Assembly (NCBI RefSeq): GCF_024721585.1
Contig: NZ_CP102629.1
Location: 1,684,501-1,748,500 of the forward strand
Direction of reading: 5' to 3'
Source of the DNA: Sphingomicrobium aestuariivivum
Lineage (GTDB): Bacteria > Pseudomonadota > Alphaproteobacteria > Sphingomonadales > Sphingomonadaceae
DNA length: 64,000 bases
Shown piece by piece: positions 35,456 through 44,858 of this stretch; position 1 is the first letter of the stretch; the number at the start of each line of letters is the position of its first letter. Position numbers and translations under genes: made by a program. The notes beneath the pieces were generated by a model. It saw only the letters and a list, made by a program, of their open reading frames with translations, did no database searches and had not been told where the DNA came from.

Positions 35456-35911
35456 TCAGACGCCTCGAATGTCGAAATCTTCTGTTTTGCGTCGGATTGA
35501 GGCGATAAGTCGTTGTGCGAGGGTTAATCGGGGAAGTTGTTTCCGTCCCTTCAGCGCGCACTCCCACACTGTCAATACGCGCCAGTCTGCGGCGGTTAGG
35601 ATAGCGATGTGTTTGGCATCTCGCTGCTTGTTGGCCTCCACCTTATCTGCCCAAAAGTCGGTATTCGATTTCGGAAGGCGATATAGGTGGCACGCTTCAT
35701 GGCCATGCCAGAAGCATCCGTGGACAAAAATAGCCGCGTTCCACTTCGGGAGCACAATGTCCGGCCGAGTATCGAGAATTTTCTTGTTTAGCCGAAATCG
35801 AAACCCTGATCGATGCAATACGCTCCGGACAATCAACTCTGGCTTGGTATTCCGGTTTTTGATTCCGGACATCATTTCGCTACGTTTTTGTGGCGAGACG
35901 ATATCAGCCAA
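35456..35911 (-). CDS. vsr: Very short patch repair endonuclease
   Basis: Vsr nicks next to T:G mismatches that arise when 5-methylcytosine deaminates. The 151-residue protein keeps the E. coli residues in the same numbering: Asp51 (TRPDIVLPKW), His64 and His69 (FVHGCFWHGH). Its start overlaps the end of dcm by eight bases, as expected for a repair enzyme tied to the methylase. Like its neighbours, it is less GC-rich than the genome. Confidence 0.95.
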   Translation of the reverse strand: MADIVSPQKRSEMMSGIKNRNTKPELIVRSVLHRSGFRFRLNKKILDTRPDIVLPKWNAAIFVHGCFWHGHEACHLYRLPKSNTDFWADKVEANKQRDAKHIAILTAADWRVLTVWECALKGRKQLPRLTLAQRLIASIRRKTEDFDIRGV

Positions 35912-37013
35912 GAGCTGTTTGATCAGTTATTGCTTGGGCTTTACCTAGCTGCGAGACCATAGCCTGTGCCAGGGCCCTGATGACAGGGACCGAAACCGAA
36001 TTGCCGAACTGTCGATAGAGTTGTGTATCTGAACAGGCATCCAGCTCGAACCATTCGGGAAAACCTTGAATGCGCGCGCATTCCCTCGGGGTCAGTCGGC
36101 GGGGGTTGCGGCCAAGAGTGCTTTGATCGATCAGGATTTCGCGACCATCCTTATAATAGCGCGATGTAATCGTATTGCAGTACGGCGCGTCATGGCTGAA
36201 CACCTTATGGCCAAAGCCATTACCTTTGGCCTCGTGTCTCGCCATCCGTCTCTGCAGCCCGTCCCAGAGACGATCACTGATCGTATAGCCCGTGACAGAA
36301 TTGCTTCCTTGTGGCTCCAGAGCATGCGCTAAAAGGGAGACATCTTCCCGCCCCTCAAGACCATCAAAAAACGTATCGAAATCGACTTCACCGAACTGAC
36401 TTCTGTCGAACCCGACAATATAAATTCTCTCGCGGTTCTGCGGTACGCCAAATTCCGTGGCTCCGATGACCTTAAAACCGACAGAATAATCAAGGCGCTT
36501 GGATAGCGATTTTCGCGCTTCGAGCGACATAGGGATTTCATCGGGCACTGCTACGTCGGAGTCCCCCCGCAGGATCGAAAGGATTGTTTCGAGCGTGCGG
36601 CCTTTGTCATGTCCACGAAGCTGTTTTACATTCTCGAGCAGGAACATGGCTGGACGGTGCTCGGCCAATATTCTCTGGATTTCGAAGAACATGGTCCCTC
36701 GCGTATCCATGAATCCCTGCTTCAGCCCTGCGTTGGAAAACGCCTGGCAGGGAAAGCCCGCCAAGAGGAGGTCGTGCGCGCCAATCTTCTTGGCGGAAAT
36801 TTGGGAGATATCTCCCTCCGGCAAATGACCGAAATTGCGTTCGTAAGTCCGTTGGGCAAATTTGTCCCATTCCGAACTGAAAACGCAATGACCGCCGAGT
36901 TCATCGAACGGAATACGCATCCCACCTATGCCGGCAAACAGGTCGATGAACCGGAAATTCCGGCCTTTTCCAAAATCGGGTTTGGGTTGGGCTAGCGCCT
37001 CGGACAGCTTCAT
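35904..37013 (-). CDS. dcm: DNA (cytosine-5-)-methyltransferase
   Basis: The 369-residue enzyme holds all main m5C motifs: I FIDLFAGIGGMR, IV GFPCQAFSNAG with Cys89, VI LENVKQL, VIII QNRERIYIVG, IX RRLTPRECARIQGFP and X YRQFGNSV. The target-recognition region between VIII and IX is about 90 residues long and gives no specificity clue. The ATG at 37013 (MKLSEAL) was preferred to an upstream start. It leads a dcm-vsr-HNH operon. Confidence 0.95.
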   Translation of the reverse strand: MKLSEALAQPKPDFGKGRNFRFIDLFAGIGGMRIPFDELGGHCVFSSEWDKFAQRTYERNFGHLPEGDISQISAKKIGAHDLLLAGFPCQAFSNAGLKQGFMDTRGTMFFEIQRILAEHRPAMFLLENVKQLRGHDKGRTLETILSILRGDSDVAVPDEIPMSLEARKSLSKRLDYSVGFKVIGATEFGVPQNRERIYIVGFDRSQFGEVDFDTFFDGLEGREDVSLLAHALEPQGSNSVTGYTISDRLWDGLQRRMARHEAKGNGFGHKVFSHDAPYCNTITSRYYKDGREILIDQSTLGRNPRRLTPRECARIQGFPEWFELDACSDTQLYRQFGNSVSVPVIRALAQAMVSQLGKAQAITDQTALG

Positions 37014-37135
37014 AATTCGACTTTCTTTCGGTCGTTTACGACTGCCATGCCTATATCGGCAATGCAATATCGTCCACGTTTTGTTCTCGAATTCCGCCCC
37101 GAATTGGCGACTATTGTGCTATGACTTCGCCCCCC

Positions 37136-38029
37136 TCACAACCGCTTGATCATCATCCCCCCGGGCCCCTGCTCGAACCCTCGCGCGATCAGCTCCTCTC
37201 GCGTCACGTCGCGATAGTCCTTGGGGTGGCGCTCGCCGAGGCGGGTCTTGGCCTGGGCCTGCTCGATGGTGGCGCTGGCGTTGGGGTCGGTGGGGGTTTC
37301 GGGCGCCGGCTCCTCCGCTTCTTCCGCCGCGAGGACGGGGAGGGGCGGGGTGTCGGGGGTGGATCGCTCGCCCGAAGTGCTGGCTCTCCACGCCGCATCG
37401 CGGGCGGCTTGCTCGCGCACCGCCTCCCAGTCGACCTTACCGTAGAGCACTTCCCAGGCGGCGCGCTTGTCGGGGTCGTCCATGATCTTCGCGCGCTCGT
37501 CCTGCGTGTGTTCGGCGGCGAGGCGCTGCAGGCGTTCGAGGATCGCGGCGCGGGCGGCGGCGACCTGTTCGGCGTCGGGGCCGTGGTGGTCGGTGAAGTC
37601 GACCTTGGGCGGGCGGCCTCTCGCCTTGCGGGGGAGGATCGCGCTGCGGCGGGCCTCGCGCTGTTCGTCATGTTCGGCGGCGAGGTCCTCGAGATTGTCC
37701 TTGAGGAGGGCGAGTTCGCGTTCGCGGTAGAGGTCGAGCGCATTGTCCCAGGCCTCGGCGAAGCTGCGGCCCTTGGGGTGCTTGCGCAGGCGCTCGGCGC
37801 CGTTGGGCCAGCGGCCGATGGCGCGGGCGGCGGGGCGGACGTTGCCGGTGGTGGCGAGCGCGGCGATGAAGGCGCGCTGATGCTCCCCGGTCCAGGTGTT
37901 GGCGTGGCTCTTTACCGGCACGGGGGTGAAGGCGAGGAGCTCGGCAAGCTCGGCGAAGCGATCATCGCCGGCGGCGCCGCGGGCGCGGCAGAGATCGCAC
38001 AGGACGGGAATAAGGGGCTGGTCTGGCAT
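37136..38029 (-). CDS. Terminase-small-subunit-like / HTH protein of unknown function
   Basis: The 297-residue protein has a region at about residues 40-90 (WTGEHQRAFIAALATTGNVR, AARAIG, then LRKHPKGRSFAEAW) that resembles the helix-turn-helix of phage terminase small subunits and related chromosomal proteins. An arginine-rich stretch and a Pro/Glu-rich linker follow. GGAG precedes the ATG at 38029. GC content is that of the chromosome, so it may not be part of the restriction island next to it. Confidence 0.6.
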   Translation of the reverse strand: MPDQPLIPVLCDLCRARGAAGDDRFAELAELLAFTPVPVKSHANTWTGEHQRAFIAALATTGNVRPAARAIGRWPNGAERLRKHPKGRSFAEAWDNALDLYRERELALLKDNLEDLAAEHDEQREARRSAILPRKARGRPPKVDFTDHHGPDAEQVAAARAAILERLQRLAAEHTQDERAKIMDDPDKRAAWEVLYGKVDWEAVREQAARDAAWRASTSGERSTPDTPPLPVLAAEEAEEPAPETPTDPNASATIEQAQAKTRLGERHPKDYRDVTREELIARGFEQGPGGMMIKRL

Positions 38030-38228
38030 AAGGCGGCTCCGGGGACTGGCGCCTGCCACTTTATCGCAAGGGGTGCGCTGTAGGACAGGGCACGGCGTCG
38101 TGGGCACCCAAAGCGGTTTCGGTTGCGTTCAGGAACGGATCCGTATAGGGGCCACAGCACATATCGGCGCAGCGTGACGTCCCGTATCCGGGAACCGGCG
38201 CCCTTCACTCTCCTAGAGCTTCTCTTTT

Positions 38229-38265
38229 CACGCAGGGTCGCATCGCAAGCCAACCCTGCTGCGTG
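38229..38265 (+). promoter_or_regulatory. 5' leader hairpin of rhlE
   Basis: CACGCA-GGGT and ACCC-TGC-TGCGTG form a bulged stem 50 bases before the helicase start. Leaders of cold-induced helicases often have such structure; that this one is cold-responsive is only a guess. Confidence 0.35.
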
Positions 38266-38315
38266 AGCGGTGCATGCGTGCACGCTCGCGCCGCTCTTTA
38301 TTTGAAAGAACATCC

Positions 38316-39941
38316 ATGAGCTTTTTTGCCAAGCTTGGCCTCGCCAAGCCGATCCTGCGCGCCTTGCAGGAACAGAATTATTCGACCCCGACCCCGATCC
38401 AGGAGCAGGCGATCCCGTCGCTTCTCGAAGGCCGCGACCTCATGGGGATCGCGCAGACGGGCACGGGCAAGACGGCGGCCTTTTCGCTGCCGTCCATTCA
38501 CCGCCTCCTCGAGCGCGGCTTCGTGATGCGCCAGCCGGCCTCGTGCCGCATGCTGGTGCTCTCGCCGACGCGTGAGCTCGCCGCGCAGATCGCCACCTCG
38601 ATCAAGGGCTATTCGAAGGGCACGGGCCTCAAGACGCACGTGGTCTTCGGCGGCAAGCCGATCACTGCGCAGGCGCGCGGGCTCACTGGCGGCACGGACA
38701 TCCTCGTCGCCACCCCGGGGCGTCTCCTCGACCTTATCGACCGGCGCGCGCTGACGCTGCGCAATGTCGAGATCTTCGTGCTCGACGAGGCCGACCAGAT
38801 GATGGACCTCGGCTTCATCAAGCCGCTCCAGCAGATTGCGCGCATGCTGCCCAAGGAGCGCCAGTCGCTCTTCTTCTCGGCGACCATGCCCAAGGCGATC
38901 GCCGACCTGGGGCGCCAGTTCATCTCCGATCCGGTGAAGGTCGAGGTGACCCCGCCGTCGACCACCGCCGAGCGGATCGACCAGTCGGTCACCTTCATCG
39001 ACCAGCGCGAGAAGCAGGCGCTGTTGACGCTGCGCATCCGTGACGGCCTGCGCGACAATTCGATCGACCGCGCGCTCGTCTTCACCCGCACCAAGCATGG
39101 CGCCGACCGTGTCGTGCGGCATCTCGTCGGGGCGGGCATCGAGGCGGCCGCGATCCACGGCAACAAGAGCCAGGGCCAGCGCACCGCTGCCTTGAACGGC
39201 TTTCGTGAAGGCAAGCTGCGCATCCTCGTGGCGACCGACATCGCCGCGCGCGGCATCGACGTGCCGGGCGTGAGCCACGTCTTCAACTTCGAGCTGCCCA
39301 ACGTGCCCGAGCAATATGTCCACCGTATCGGCCGTACCGCGCGTGCGGGGCGCGAAGGCGAGGCGATCAGCTTCTGCGCGCCTGATGAAAAGGCCTATCT
39401 GCGCGACATCGAGCGGCTCACCGGCGTGAAGCTCAACCCCGCGCGCCTGCCCGACAATTTCAACCAGCAGGCTGGCGCGCTGCCCAAGCCGGTCTCGCGC
39501 GGGGAGACGCAGGGGCGCTGGACGCCGACGGGCGAGGATGAGGGGGACGGCGTCAACAGCCGTCCGCCGCACCAGCGCCGTCCGCGCACCGGTGGCCACA
39601 AGGTCAAGCCCCGTCACGGCGGTGCCGGCGGGTTCGAGCGCCGCGAGAGCGGCGAGGGCGGCGAGCGTCGCGGTCCCAAGAAACGCTTCAACAACGAGGC
39701 CGGCGGCCAGCGCGACGAGCGTCGCGGGCAGGGCCAGCAGCGCGGCGGCGAGGGTTTCCAGCGCCGCGAACGCCATGAAGGCGGCGAGGGCGGCGAGCGT
39801 CGCGGTCCCAAGGCGGGACAGCAGCGCCGCAACGGCCCGCCGCGCGGCAAGTTCGCGGGAAGCGCGGAAAATGGCGATAAACGCGGTCCGCGCGGGCCCC
39901 AGCGCAAGGGCCGTCCGCAGCGCCGCGGCGCCCCGGCCTGA
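38316..39941 (+). CDS. rhlE: DEAD-box RNA helicase, RhlE type
   Basis: The 541-residue protein has AQTGTGKTAAF (motif I), VLDEADQMMDLGF (II), FFSATMP (III), FVFTRTKHGADR, ATDIAARGID (V) and HRIGRTARAG (VI). The C-terminal 130 residues are rich in Arg/Gly/Glu repeats such as GGEGGERRGPK, occurring twice. It should unwind structured RNA in ribosome assembly or decay. The start at 38316 (MSFFAKLGL) matches the family. A leader hairpin lies upstream. Confidence 0.93.
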   Translation: MSFFAKLGLAKPILRALQEQNYSTPTPIQEQAIPSLLEGRDLMGIAQTGTGKTAAFSLPSIHRLLERGFVMRQPASCRMLVLSPTRELAAQIATSIKGYSKGTGLKTHVVFGGKPITAQARGLTGGTDILVATPGRLLDLIDRRALTLRNVEIFVLDEADQMMDLGFIKPLQQIARMLPKERQSLFFSATMPKAIADLGRQFISDPVKVEVTPPSTTAERIDQSVTFIDQREKQALLTLRIRDGLRDNSIDRALVFTRTKHGADRVVRHLVGAGIEAAAIHGNKSQGQRTAALNGFREGKLRILVATDIAARGIDVPGVSHVFNFELPNVPEQYVHRIGRTARAGREGEAISFCAPDEKAYLRDIERLTGVKLNPARLPDNFNQQAGALPKPVSRGETQGRWTPTGEDEGDGVNSRPPHQRRPRTGGHKVKPRHGGAGGFERRESGEGGERRGPKKRFNNEAGGQRDERRGQGQQRGGEGFQRRERHEGGEGGERRGPKAGQQRRNGPPRGKFAGSAENGDKRGPRGPQRKGRPQRRGAPA

Positions 39942-39960
39942 CTTTTGACGTAGCAAAAGG

Positions 39961-39979
39961 GGGGGAGGCGATCTCCCCC
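39961..39979 (+). terminator. Terminator after rhlE
   Basis: GGGGGAG and CTCCCCC flank a five-base loop, followed by TCTATT. Confidence 0.65.
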
Positions 39980-40017
39980 TCTATTGCCTGATCGTTAATT
40001 GCGGTTAAGCTTCCCCT

Positions 40018-42432
40018 ATGGAGCGAATGGGGGAACACGAGTCGCCCTCTTTGCCTTCGGGGGAAGGGGATGCGCCGGGCCGTGATGCACGGGACGGGCT
40101 GACACGCACCCACAACATCGGTCGCGAGCTCCGCCTCCTCCTTGCCAACCTGCCCGATCGCGTCGACTTCGACAGCGTCGTGGCGCTGGCCGACGCGCTG
40201 CCCGTGATGATCGCTTATTGCGATACCGAGCTGCGCTACCGCTTCGTCAACCAGCCGCTCGCCGACTGGCTGAACCGCAGTCGCGAAGCGATGATCGGGA
40301 GGCGCATCGCCGACATGATGGGCCCCGAAAGCTATGCCGCGCGCGAGCCCATGCTCAAGAAGGCGCTGGCTGGCGAGAACCAGTTCTATGCCGCCGAATA
40401 TAGCCATCCGAGCAAGGGCGACCTGGTCACCGAGGCCGAATATATCCCCCATGTCGGCAGCGACGGGACGGTGCTCGGCCTCATCCTCATCATCAGCGAC
40501 ATCACCGGCCAGCGCGGTGCCGAACGCGCGCTGCGCGAAAGCGAGGACCGCTTCCGCCGCATCGCCGATTCAGCGCCCGTGCCGATCTGGGTCGCGGGGC
40601 AGGACGGCACGCGCGAATTCATCAACCAGGCCTATGCCGACTTCCTCGGTCTGCCGCGCGAGGCTGCCGCCGAGATCGACTGGGTCGATCTTGTCCATCC
40701 CGACGATGCCCAAGCGACCCGCGAGGCGCTGGTCGAGGGCCTGAAGGCGGGCAGGGCCTTCTCCTTCTGTCCGCGGATCCGGCGCCATGACGGGGTCTAT
40801 CGCTATCTCGCGGTGCAGGTGCAGCCGCGGATCGATGCCGAGGAGCGCGTCGATGGCTATATCGGCACTGCCAGCGACGTCACCGCGGCCAAGGAAGCCG
40901 AGAGCCGGCTGCGCCGCGAGGTCGCCGACAAGCGCGGCGAACTGGCCTCGAGCGAGATGCGCTTTCGCGCCGTTTTCGACACGCTCGACATGGTCGCGCT
41001 GATCGATCTCAAGGGCTGCTATCTCGACATGAATCGTGCCGCGCGCTCGGTGCTCGGCGAGGAAGCGGTGCTGTCGGGCAAGAAGGCGTGGGAATTGCCG
41101 CCGGTGGCCGACCACCCCGCCAATGCGGCGGTGATGCGAAAGCTCATCGAGCGGGCCGCGCGGGGGCATGAGGGACGCGCCGAGATCGACCTCGACCTCG
41201 AGACCGAATATGCCACCCACCTCCTGTCGATCCGCCCGGTTCGGGACGAGGAGGGGCGGCCGCAATATCTGGTCGGCGAGGCGCGCGACGTGAGCGCGCT
41301 CAAGGCCGCCGAGAGCCAGCTGCGCCAGTCGCAGAAGATGGAAGCGCTCGGCCAGCTTACGGGCGGCATCGCGCATGACTTCAACAACCTCCTGACCGTC
41401 GTGCTCGGCGGGCTCGATCTCATTTCCAAGCGGGTCGAGGACGAAAAGCTCAAGCGCTATGCCGACAATGCGCTCGCCGCCGCGCAGCGCGGGGCACGGC
41501 TGACCGGCCAGCTCCTGTCCTTCAGCCGTACCCAGAAACTGGAGGTCCGCCCGGTGCGGATCGCCGACATGAAGCGCGAAGTCGGGCCGTTGATCGCCAA
41601 TGCGATGGGCGGGCGCTACGAGGTGCAATGGAAGGTCGAGGACGGGGGCGAACGGATCCTCGCCGACCTGACGCAGCTCGAGGTGGCGCTGCTCAACCTG
41701 GCGATCAACGCGCGCGACGCGATGGAGCGCGGCGGTCGGCTGGTGGTCGAAACACGGCGCGTGCATCGCGAGGGCGGCGACGACCTGCCGGCCGGCGATT
41801 ATCTCGAGCTCAGCGTGTCGGACAGCGGCAGCGGCATGGCACCGCGCACGCTCCAGAAGGCATTCGAGCCCTTCTTCACCACCAAGGAAGTGGGCAAGGG
41901 CACGGGGCTCGGCCTGTCGATGGTCTATGGGATGGTGCGCCAGTCAGGCGGCAGTGCGCGCATCGACAGCACGCTCGGGAAGGGTACCACCGTGCGGCTC
42001 TACTTCAGGCTCGCGGAGGCGGAGGCAGACAGCGGCGATGCGGTCGCGGCGGCACGGCACTGCGCCGAAAACATCGAGGGCCGGTCGATCCTCGTCATCG
42101 ATGATGACAGCGATGTGCGTGCTTTCGTCTCGCAGACGCTGGAGGACCTTGGCGCCAAGGTCAGCCGCGCCGCCGACGGGGCGCAGGGGCTCGATGTGTT
42201 CCGCAAGGTGCGGCCCGACATCGCGCTGATCGATTTCGCCATGCCCGGCCTGTCGGGGGCCGAGGTCGCGGCAAGGCTGCTCGAGCGCCATCCCGACCAG
42301 CCCATCCTCTTCATGTCGGGCTATAGCGAGACCGACGCCATCCGCGCGGTCGCGCCCGAGGCGCCGATCCTCGTCAAACCCTTCTCGCCCGATGCGCTCG
42401 AGGAAGCGCTGTGCCGGCTCCTGACCGACTGA
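40018..42432 (+). CDS. PAS-domain hybrid histidine kinase
   Basis: The 804-residue cytoplasmic protein has three PAS domains (about residues 55-165, 175-295 and 320-430), a HWE-unlike dimerisation helix with the His in GGIAHDFNN near residue 455, an ATPase domain (NLAINARDAM, FFTTKEVGKGTGLGL) and a C-terminal receiver domain with VIDDDSD, IDFAMPG (Asp to be phosphorylated) and LVKPF. There is no membrane segment, so it senses a cytosolic cue. The output partner is not nearby. It converges with the GGDEF-EAL gene. Confidence 0.92.
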   Translation: MERMGEHESPSLPSGEGDAPGRDARDGLTRTHNIGRELRLLLANLPDRVDFDSVVALADALPVMIAYCDTELRYRFVNQPLADWLNRSREAMIGRRIADMMGPESYAAREPMLKKALAGENQFYAAEYSHPSKGDLVTEAEYIPHVGSDGTVLGLILIISDITGQRGAERALRESEDRFRRIADSAPVPIWVAGQDGTREFINQAYADFLGLPREAAAEIDWVDLVHPDDAQATREALVEGLKAGRAFSFCPRIRRHDGVYRYLAVQVQPRIDAEERVDGYIGTASDVTAAKEAESRLRREVADKRGELASSEMRFRAVFDTLDMVALIDLKGCYLDMNRAARSVLGEEAVLSGKKAWELPPVADHPANAAVMRKLIERAARGHEGRAEIDLDLETEYATHLLSIRPVRDEEGRPQYLVGEARDVSALKAAESQLRQSQKMEALGQLTGGIAHDFNNLLTVVLGGLDLISKRVEDEKLKRYADNALAAAQRGARLTGQLLSFSRTQKLEVRPVRIADMKREVGPLIANAMGGRYEVQWKVEDGGERILADLTQLEVALLNLAINARDAMERGGRLVVETRRVHREGGDDLPAGDYLELSVSDSGSGMAPRTLQKAFEPFFTTKEVGKGTGLGLSMVYGMVRQSGGSARIDSTLGKGTTVRLYFRLAEAEADSGDAVAAARHCAENIEGRSILVIDDDSDVRAFVSQTLEDLGAKVSRAADGAQGLDVFRKVRPDIALIDFAMPGLSGAEVAARLLERHPDQPILFMSGYSETDAIRAVAPEAPILVKPFSPDALEEALCRLLTD

Positions 42433-42451
42433 GCGGGGCAATGGCGGGTCG

Positions 42452-44794
42452 TTAGCCCGCCTTGCGCGACAGGCCGACGACCATCTGGTTGGCGCGCTCG
42501 TAGGTGAGCGGGCGGCCGAAGAGATAGCCCTGGATGGTGTCGACACCGAGGCTGCGCATGCGCTCGAAATCCTCGGCCGTCTCGACGCCCTCGGCGGTGA
42601 CGTTCATGCGGAACGACTTGGCGAGCTGGACGATCGACTTGATGATCGCGACATTTTCCTCGCGGGTGCCGGCTTCGCGCACGAAGCTGCCGTCGATCTT
42701 CAGCTTGTGGAAGACCGCCTTGTTCAGATAGCCGATCGAGGAATAGCCGGTGCCGAAATCGTCCAATGCGATGCCGACGCCGAGCTGGCGCAGGCGCTGG
42801 AGGATTTCGAGCGTGGCCGAATTGTTGCCGAGGAAGACGCCCTCGGTGACCTCGAGTTCGAGGCGGTTGCCCGGCACCTTGTGACGCGCCAGCGCCTGGC
42901 TGACGAGCTGGGGCAGCGAGGGCATCTGGATCTGCTTGGGGCTGACGTTGACCGCGACGGTGATCGGTTCGGGCCATTGCGACAGCGTCTTGCAGGCCTC
43001 CTCGATGACCCACTGGCCGATTTCCATCATCAGGCCGCACTCTTCGGCGATCGGGATGAAGACCGGCGGGGGCACGAGGCCGCGCTTGGGGTGGTTCCAG
43101 CGGATGAGCGCCTCGAAGCCGATGAGCTTCTGGTCCTTGGCCGAGACGAGCGGCTGGTAGAGGAGGTGGAACTGCTTCGACGCGATGGCGGCGCGAAGGT
43201 CGCTCTCGAGGCGGACGCGGTCCTCCTGCTCGCTCATCAGTTCCGAGGAGAAATATTTGGCCACGCCGCGACCGGCATTCTTGGCTTCGTAGAGCGCAAG
43301 GTCGGCCTTGAGGATGAGGTCGTCGACGGTGGCGCCGTCGATGGGACCGAAGGCGCAGCCGATCGAGACGCCGATGCGGATCTCGATCTGGTCGATCATA
43401 TAGGGTTCGGCGACCGAGGTGATGATGCGGTCGGCTAGCGCCTGCACGCCCTTCCGGCTCTGCGCGTCCTTGATGATGATGGCGAATTCGTCGCCGCCCA
43501 TGCGCCCGACATGGCCCATGTCGCCAACCTCGTCGACGAGGCGCTTGGCGACCGCCTGGAGAACGGCATCGCCCTTGGGGTGGCCGAAGGTGTCGTTGAC
43601 CGGCTTGAAGCCGTCGAGGTCGAGGAACATGATTGCGCAAGGGACATTGGAGCTGGTCGCATTGCGCAGCGCCTCGCCCGCGAGCTGGCGCACGCGACCA
43701 CGGTTGGGCAGCCCCGACAGCACGTCGACATTGGCGAGGTGGGTGAGGCGTTCCTGCTGCTGGCGCACCTCGGTGATGTCCGAGCCCACGCCGCGGAAGC
43801 CGGCAAAGCGGCCGGCATGGTCGATGATGGGATCGCCCGCGAGGCTGATCCAGCGCCCGCCGCGCTGGGTATCGAGCTGCATCTCGAGATTCTGGAAGGG
43901 CTTGTGGTCGTAGAGGACCTCGCCGAATTCCTTCTGCCCGCCGAGCAGGGCGGGGAGCGAATGGCCGATGATCGCCGAGGAGGGGCGCCCGATGAGCGCG
44001 ACCATGCGGCTGGACAGGTAGGTGACGCGGTTTTCCTCGTCGACCTGCCACAGCCAGCCGACACCGCGCTTTTCATATTCCTGGAGGAGGAGCGAGGCGC
44101 TCTCGGACTGCGAGCCGACGTCGGCGTTGGTCTTGAGCTGGTGGAAGGCCCAGCGCGCGACGGTCATGACGCCTGCCATGGCCACGCCGATGACGAAGAT
44201 GATCGCGACCATATGCTCGAACGGCACGGTGTCGCGGCCGATGAAGAGATTGACGCACAAGGCGGTGACGAAGACCGTCATCCACGTCATGGCGGCAGTC
44301 GGCACGGCGACGAGGCCGAGGGCCGCGACGCCGAGGCCGGCGATGACGGAGGCGGCGATGATCTGGTCCGACGGGCCGAGGCCTGCGAACACCATCATCG
44401 GCAGGCTCAGCCAGACGGCGGCGCGCAGCGCGACGTCGGAGATCATCAGCCAGTGCGGCACGCGGCGGCCCGAGCGGCCGATATGGGTGATTGCCTGGCG
44501 ACGCGCGAGCATGGTCATGAGGACATTGATGACCGCCACGCCGAGGATCCAGCCGCCCATCAGGACGACCTCGATCGAGCTATGCATCGAGGCGGCGAAC
44601 AGGAGCGCGGCGAGGATGTTGGCGGCGGCGAAGAAGGGCGCGAGCTGGGCACGGCTGATCAGCTGCACGTCGCGCAGGGGAGTCGAGGCCTGGTCGTCAT
44701 GCACGCCCTGCGCGACGCCGAGCGAGGCGCCGTCAGGCAATTTTGCCGAAATCATGCGTTTGTAGCGGTCGGGTGCCTGATACATTCGACTCAC
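42452..44794 (-). CDS. Membrane-bound GGDEF-EAL protein with PAS domain
   Basis: The 780-residue protein has about six N-terminal membrane helices (residues 40-215), a PAS domain (240-345), a GGDEF domain with intact GGDEF (about 443) and an EAL domain with FEALIRW (about 573) and DDFGTGYSS. It should both make and break c-di-GMP, with the balance unknown. AGGAG lies three bases before the GTG start; an ATG three codons on is an alternative. PilZ at 11313 is a possible effector. Confidence 0.92.
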   Translation of the reverse strand: MSRMYQAPDRYKRMISAKLPDGASLGVAQGVHDDQASTPLRDVQLISRAQLAPFFAAANILAALLFAASMHSSIEVVLMGGWILGVAVINVLMTMLARRQAITHIGRSGRRVPHWLMISDVALRAAVWLSLPMMVFAGLGPSDQIIAASVIAGLGVAALGLVAVPTAAMTWMTVFVTALCVNLFIGRDTVPFEHMVAIIFVIGVAMAGVMTVARWAFHQLKTNADVGSQSESASLLLQEYEKRGVGWLWQVDEENRVTYLSSRMVALIGRPSSAIIGHSLPALLGGQKEFGEVLYDHKPFQNLEMQLDTQRGGRWISLAGDPIIDHAGRFAGFRGVGSDITEVRQQQERLTHLANVDVLSGLPNRGRVRQLAGEALRNATSSNVPCAIMFLDLDGFKPVNDTFGHPKGDAVLQAVAKRLVDEVGDMGHVGRMGGDEFAIIIKDAQSRKGVQALADRIITSVAEPYMIDQIEIRIGVSIGCAFGPIDGATVDDLILKADLALYEAKNAGRGVAKYFSSELMSEQEDRVRLESDLRAAIASKQFHLLYQPLVSAKDQKLIGFEALIRWNHPKRGLVPPPVFIPIAEECGLMMEIGQWVIEEACKTLSQWPEPITVAVNVSPKQIQMPSLPQLVSQALARHKVPGNRLELEVTEGVFLGNNSATLEILQRLRQLGVGIALDDFGTGYSSIGYLNKAVFHKLKIDGSFVREAGTREENVAIIKSIVQLAKSFRMNVTAEGVETAEDFERMRSLGVDTIQGYLFGRPLTYERANQMVVGLSRKAG

Positions 44795-44858
44795 GCGCTC
44801 CTATGATGAGAGCGTGAGTCGTAGGCCCGTGGTGGTTACGACGGGGTTAAGGCCGTGG

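Noticed and set aside
35199-35567. A 122-codon minus-strand frame with several C-x-x-C pairs
   Set aside because: It overlaps the start of the HNH gene and the end of vsr in other frames and has no ribosome site; the Cys pattern seems a coincidence.
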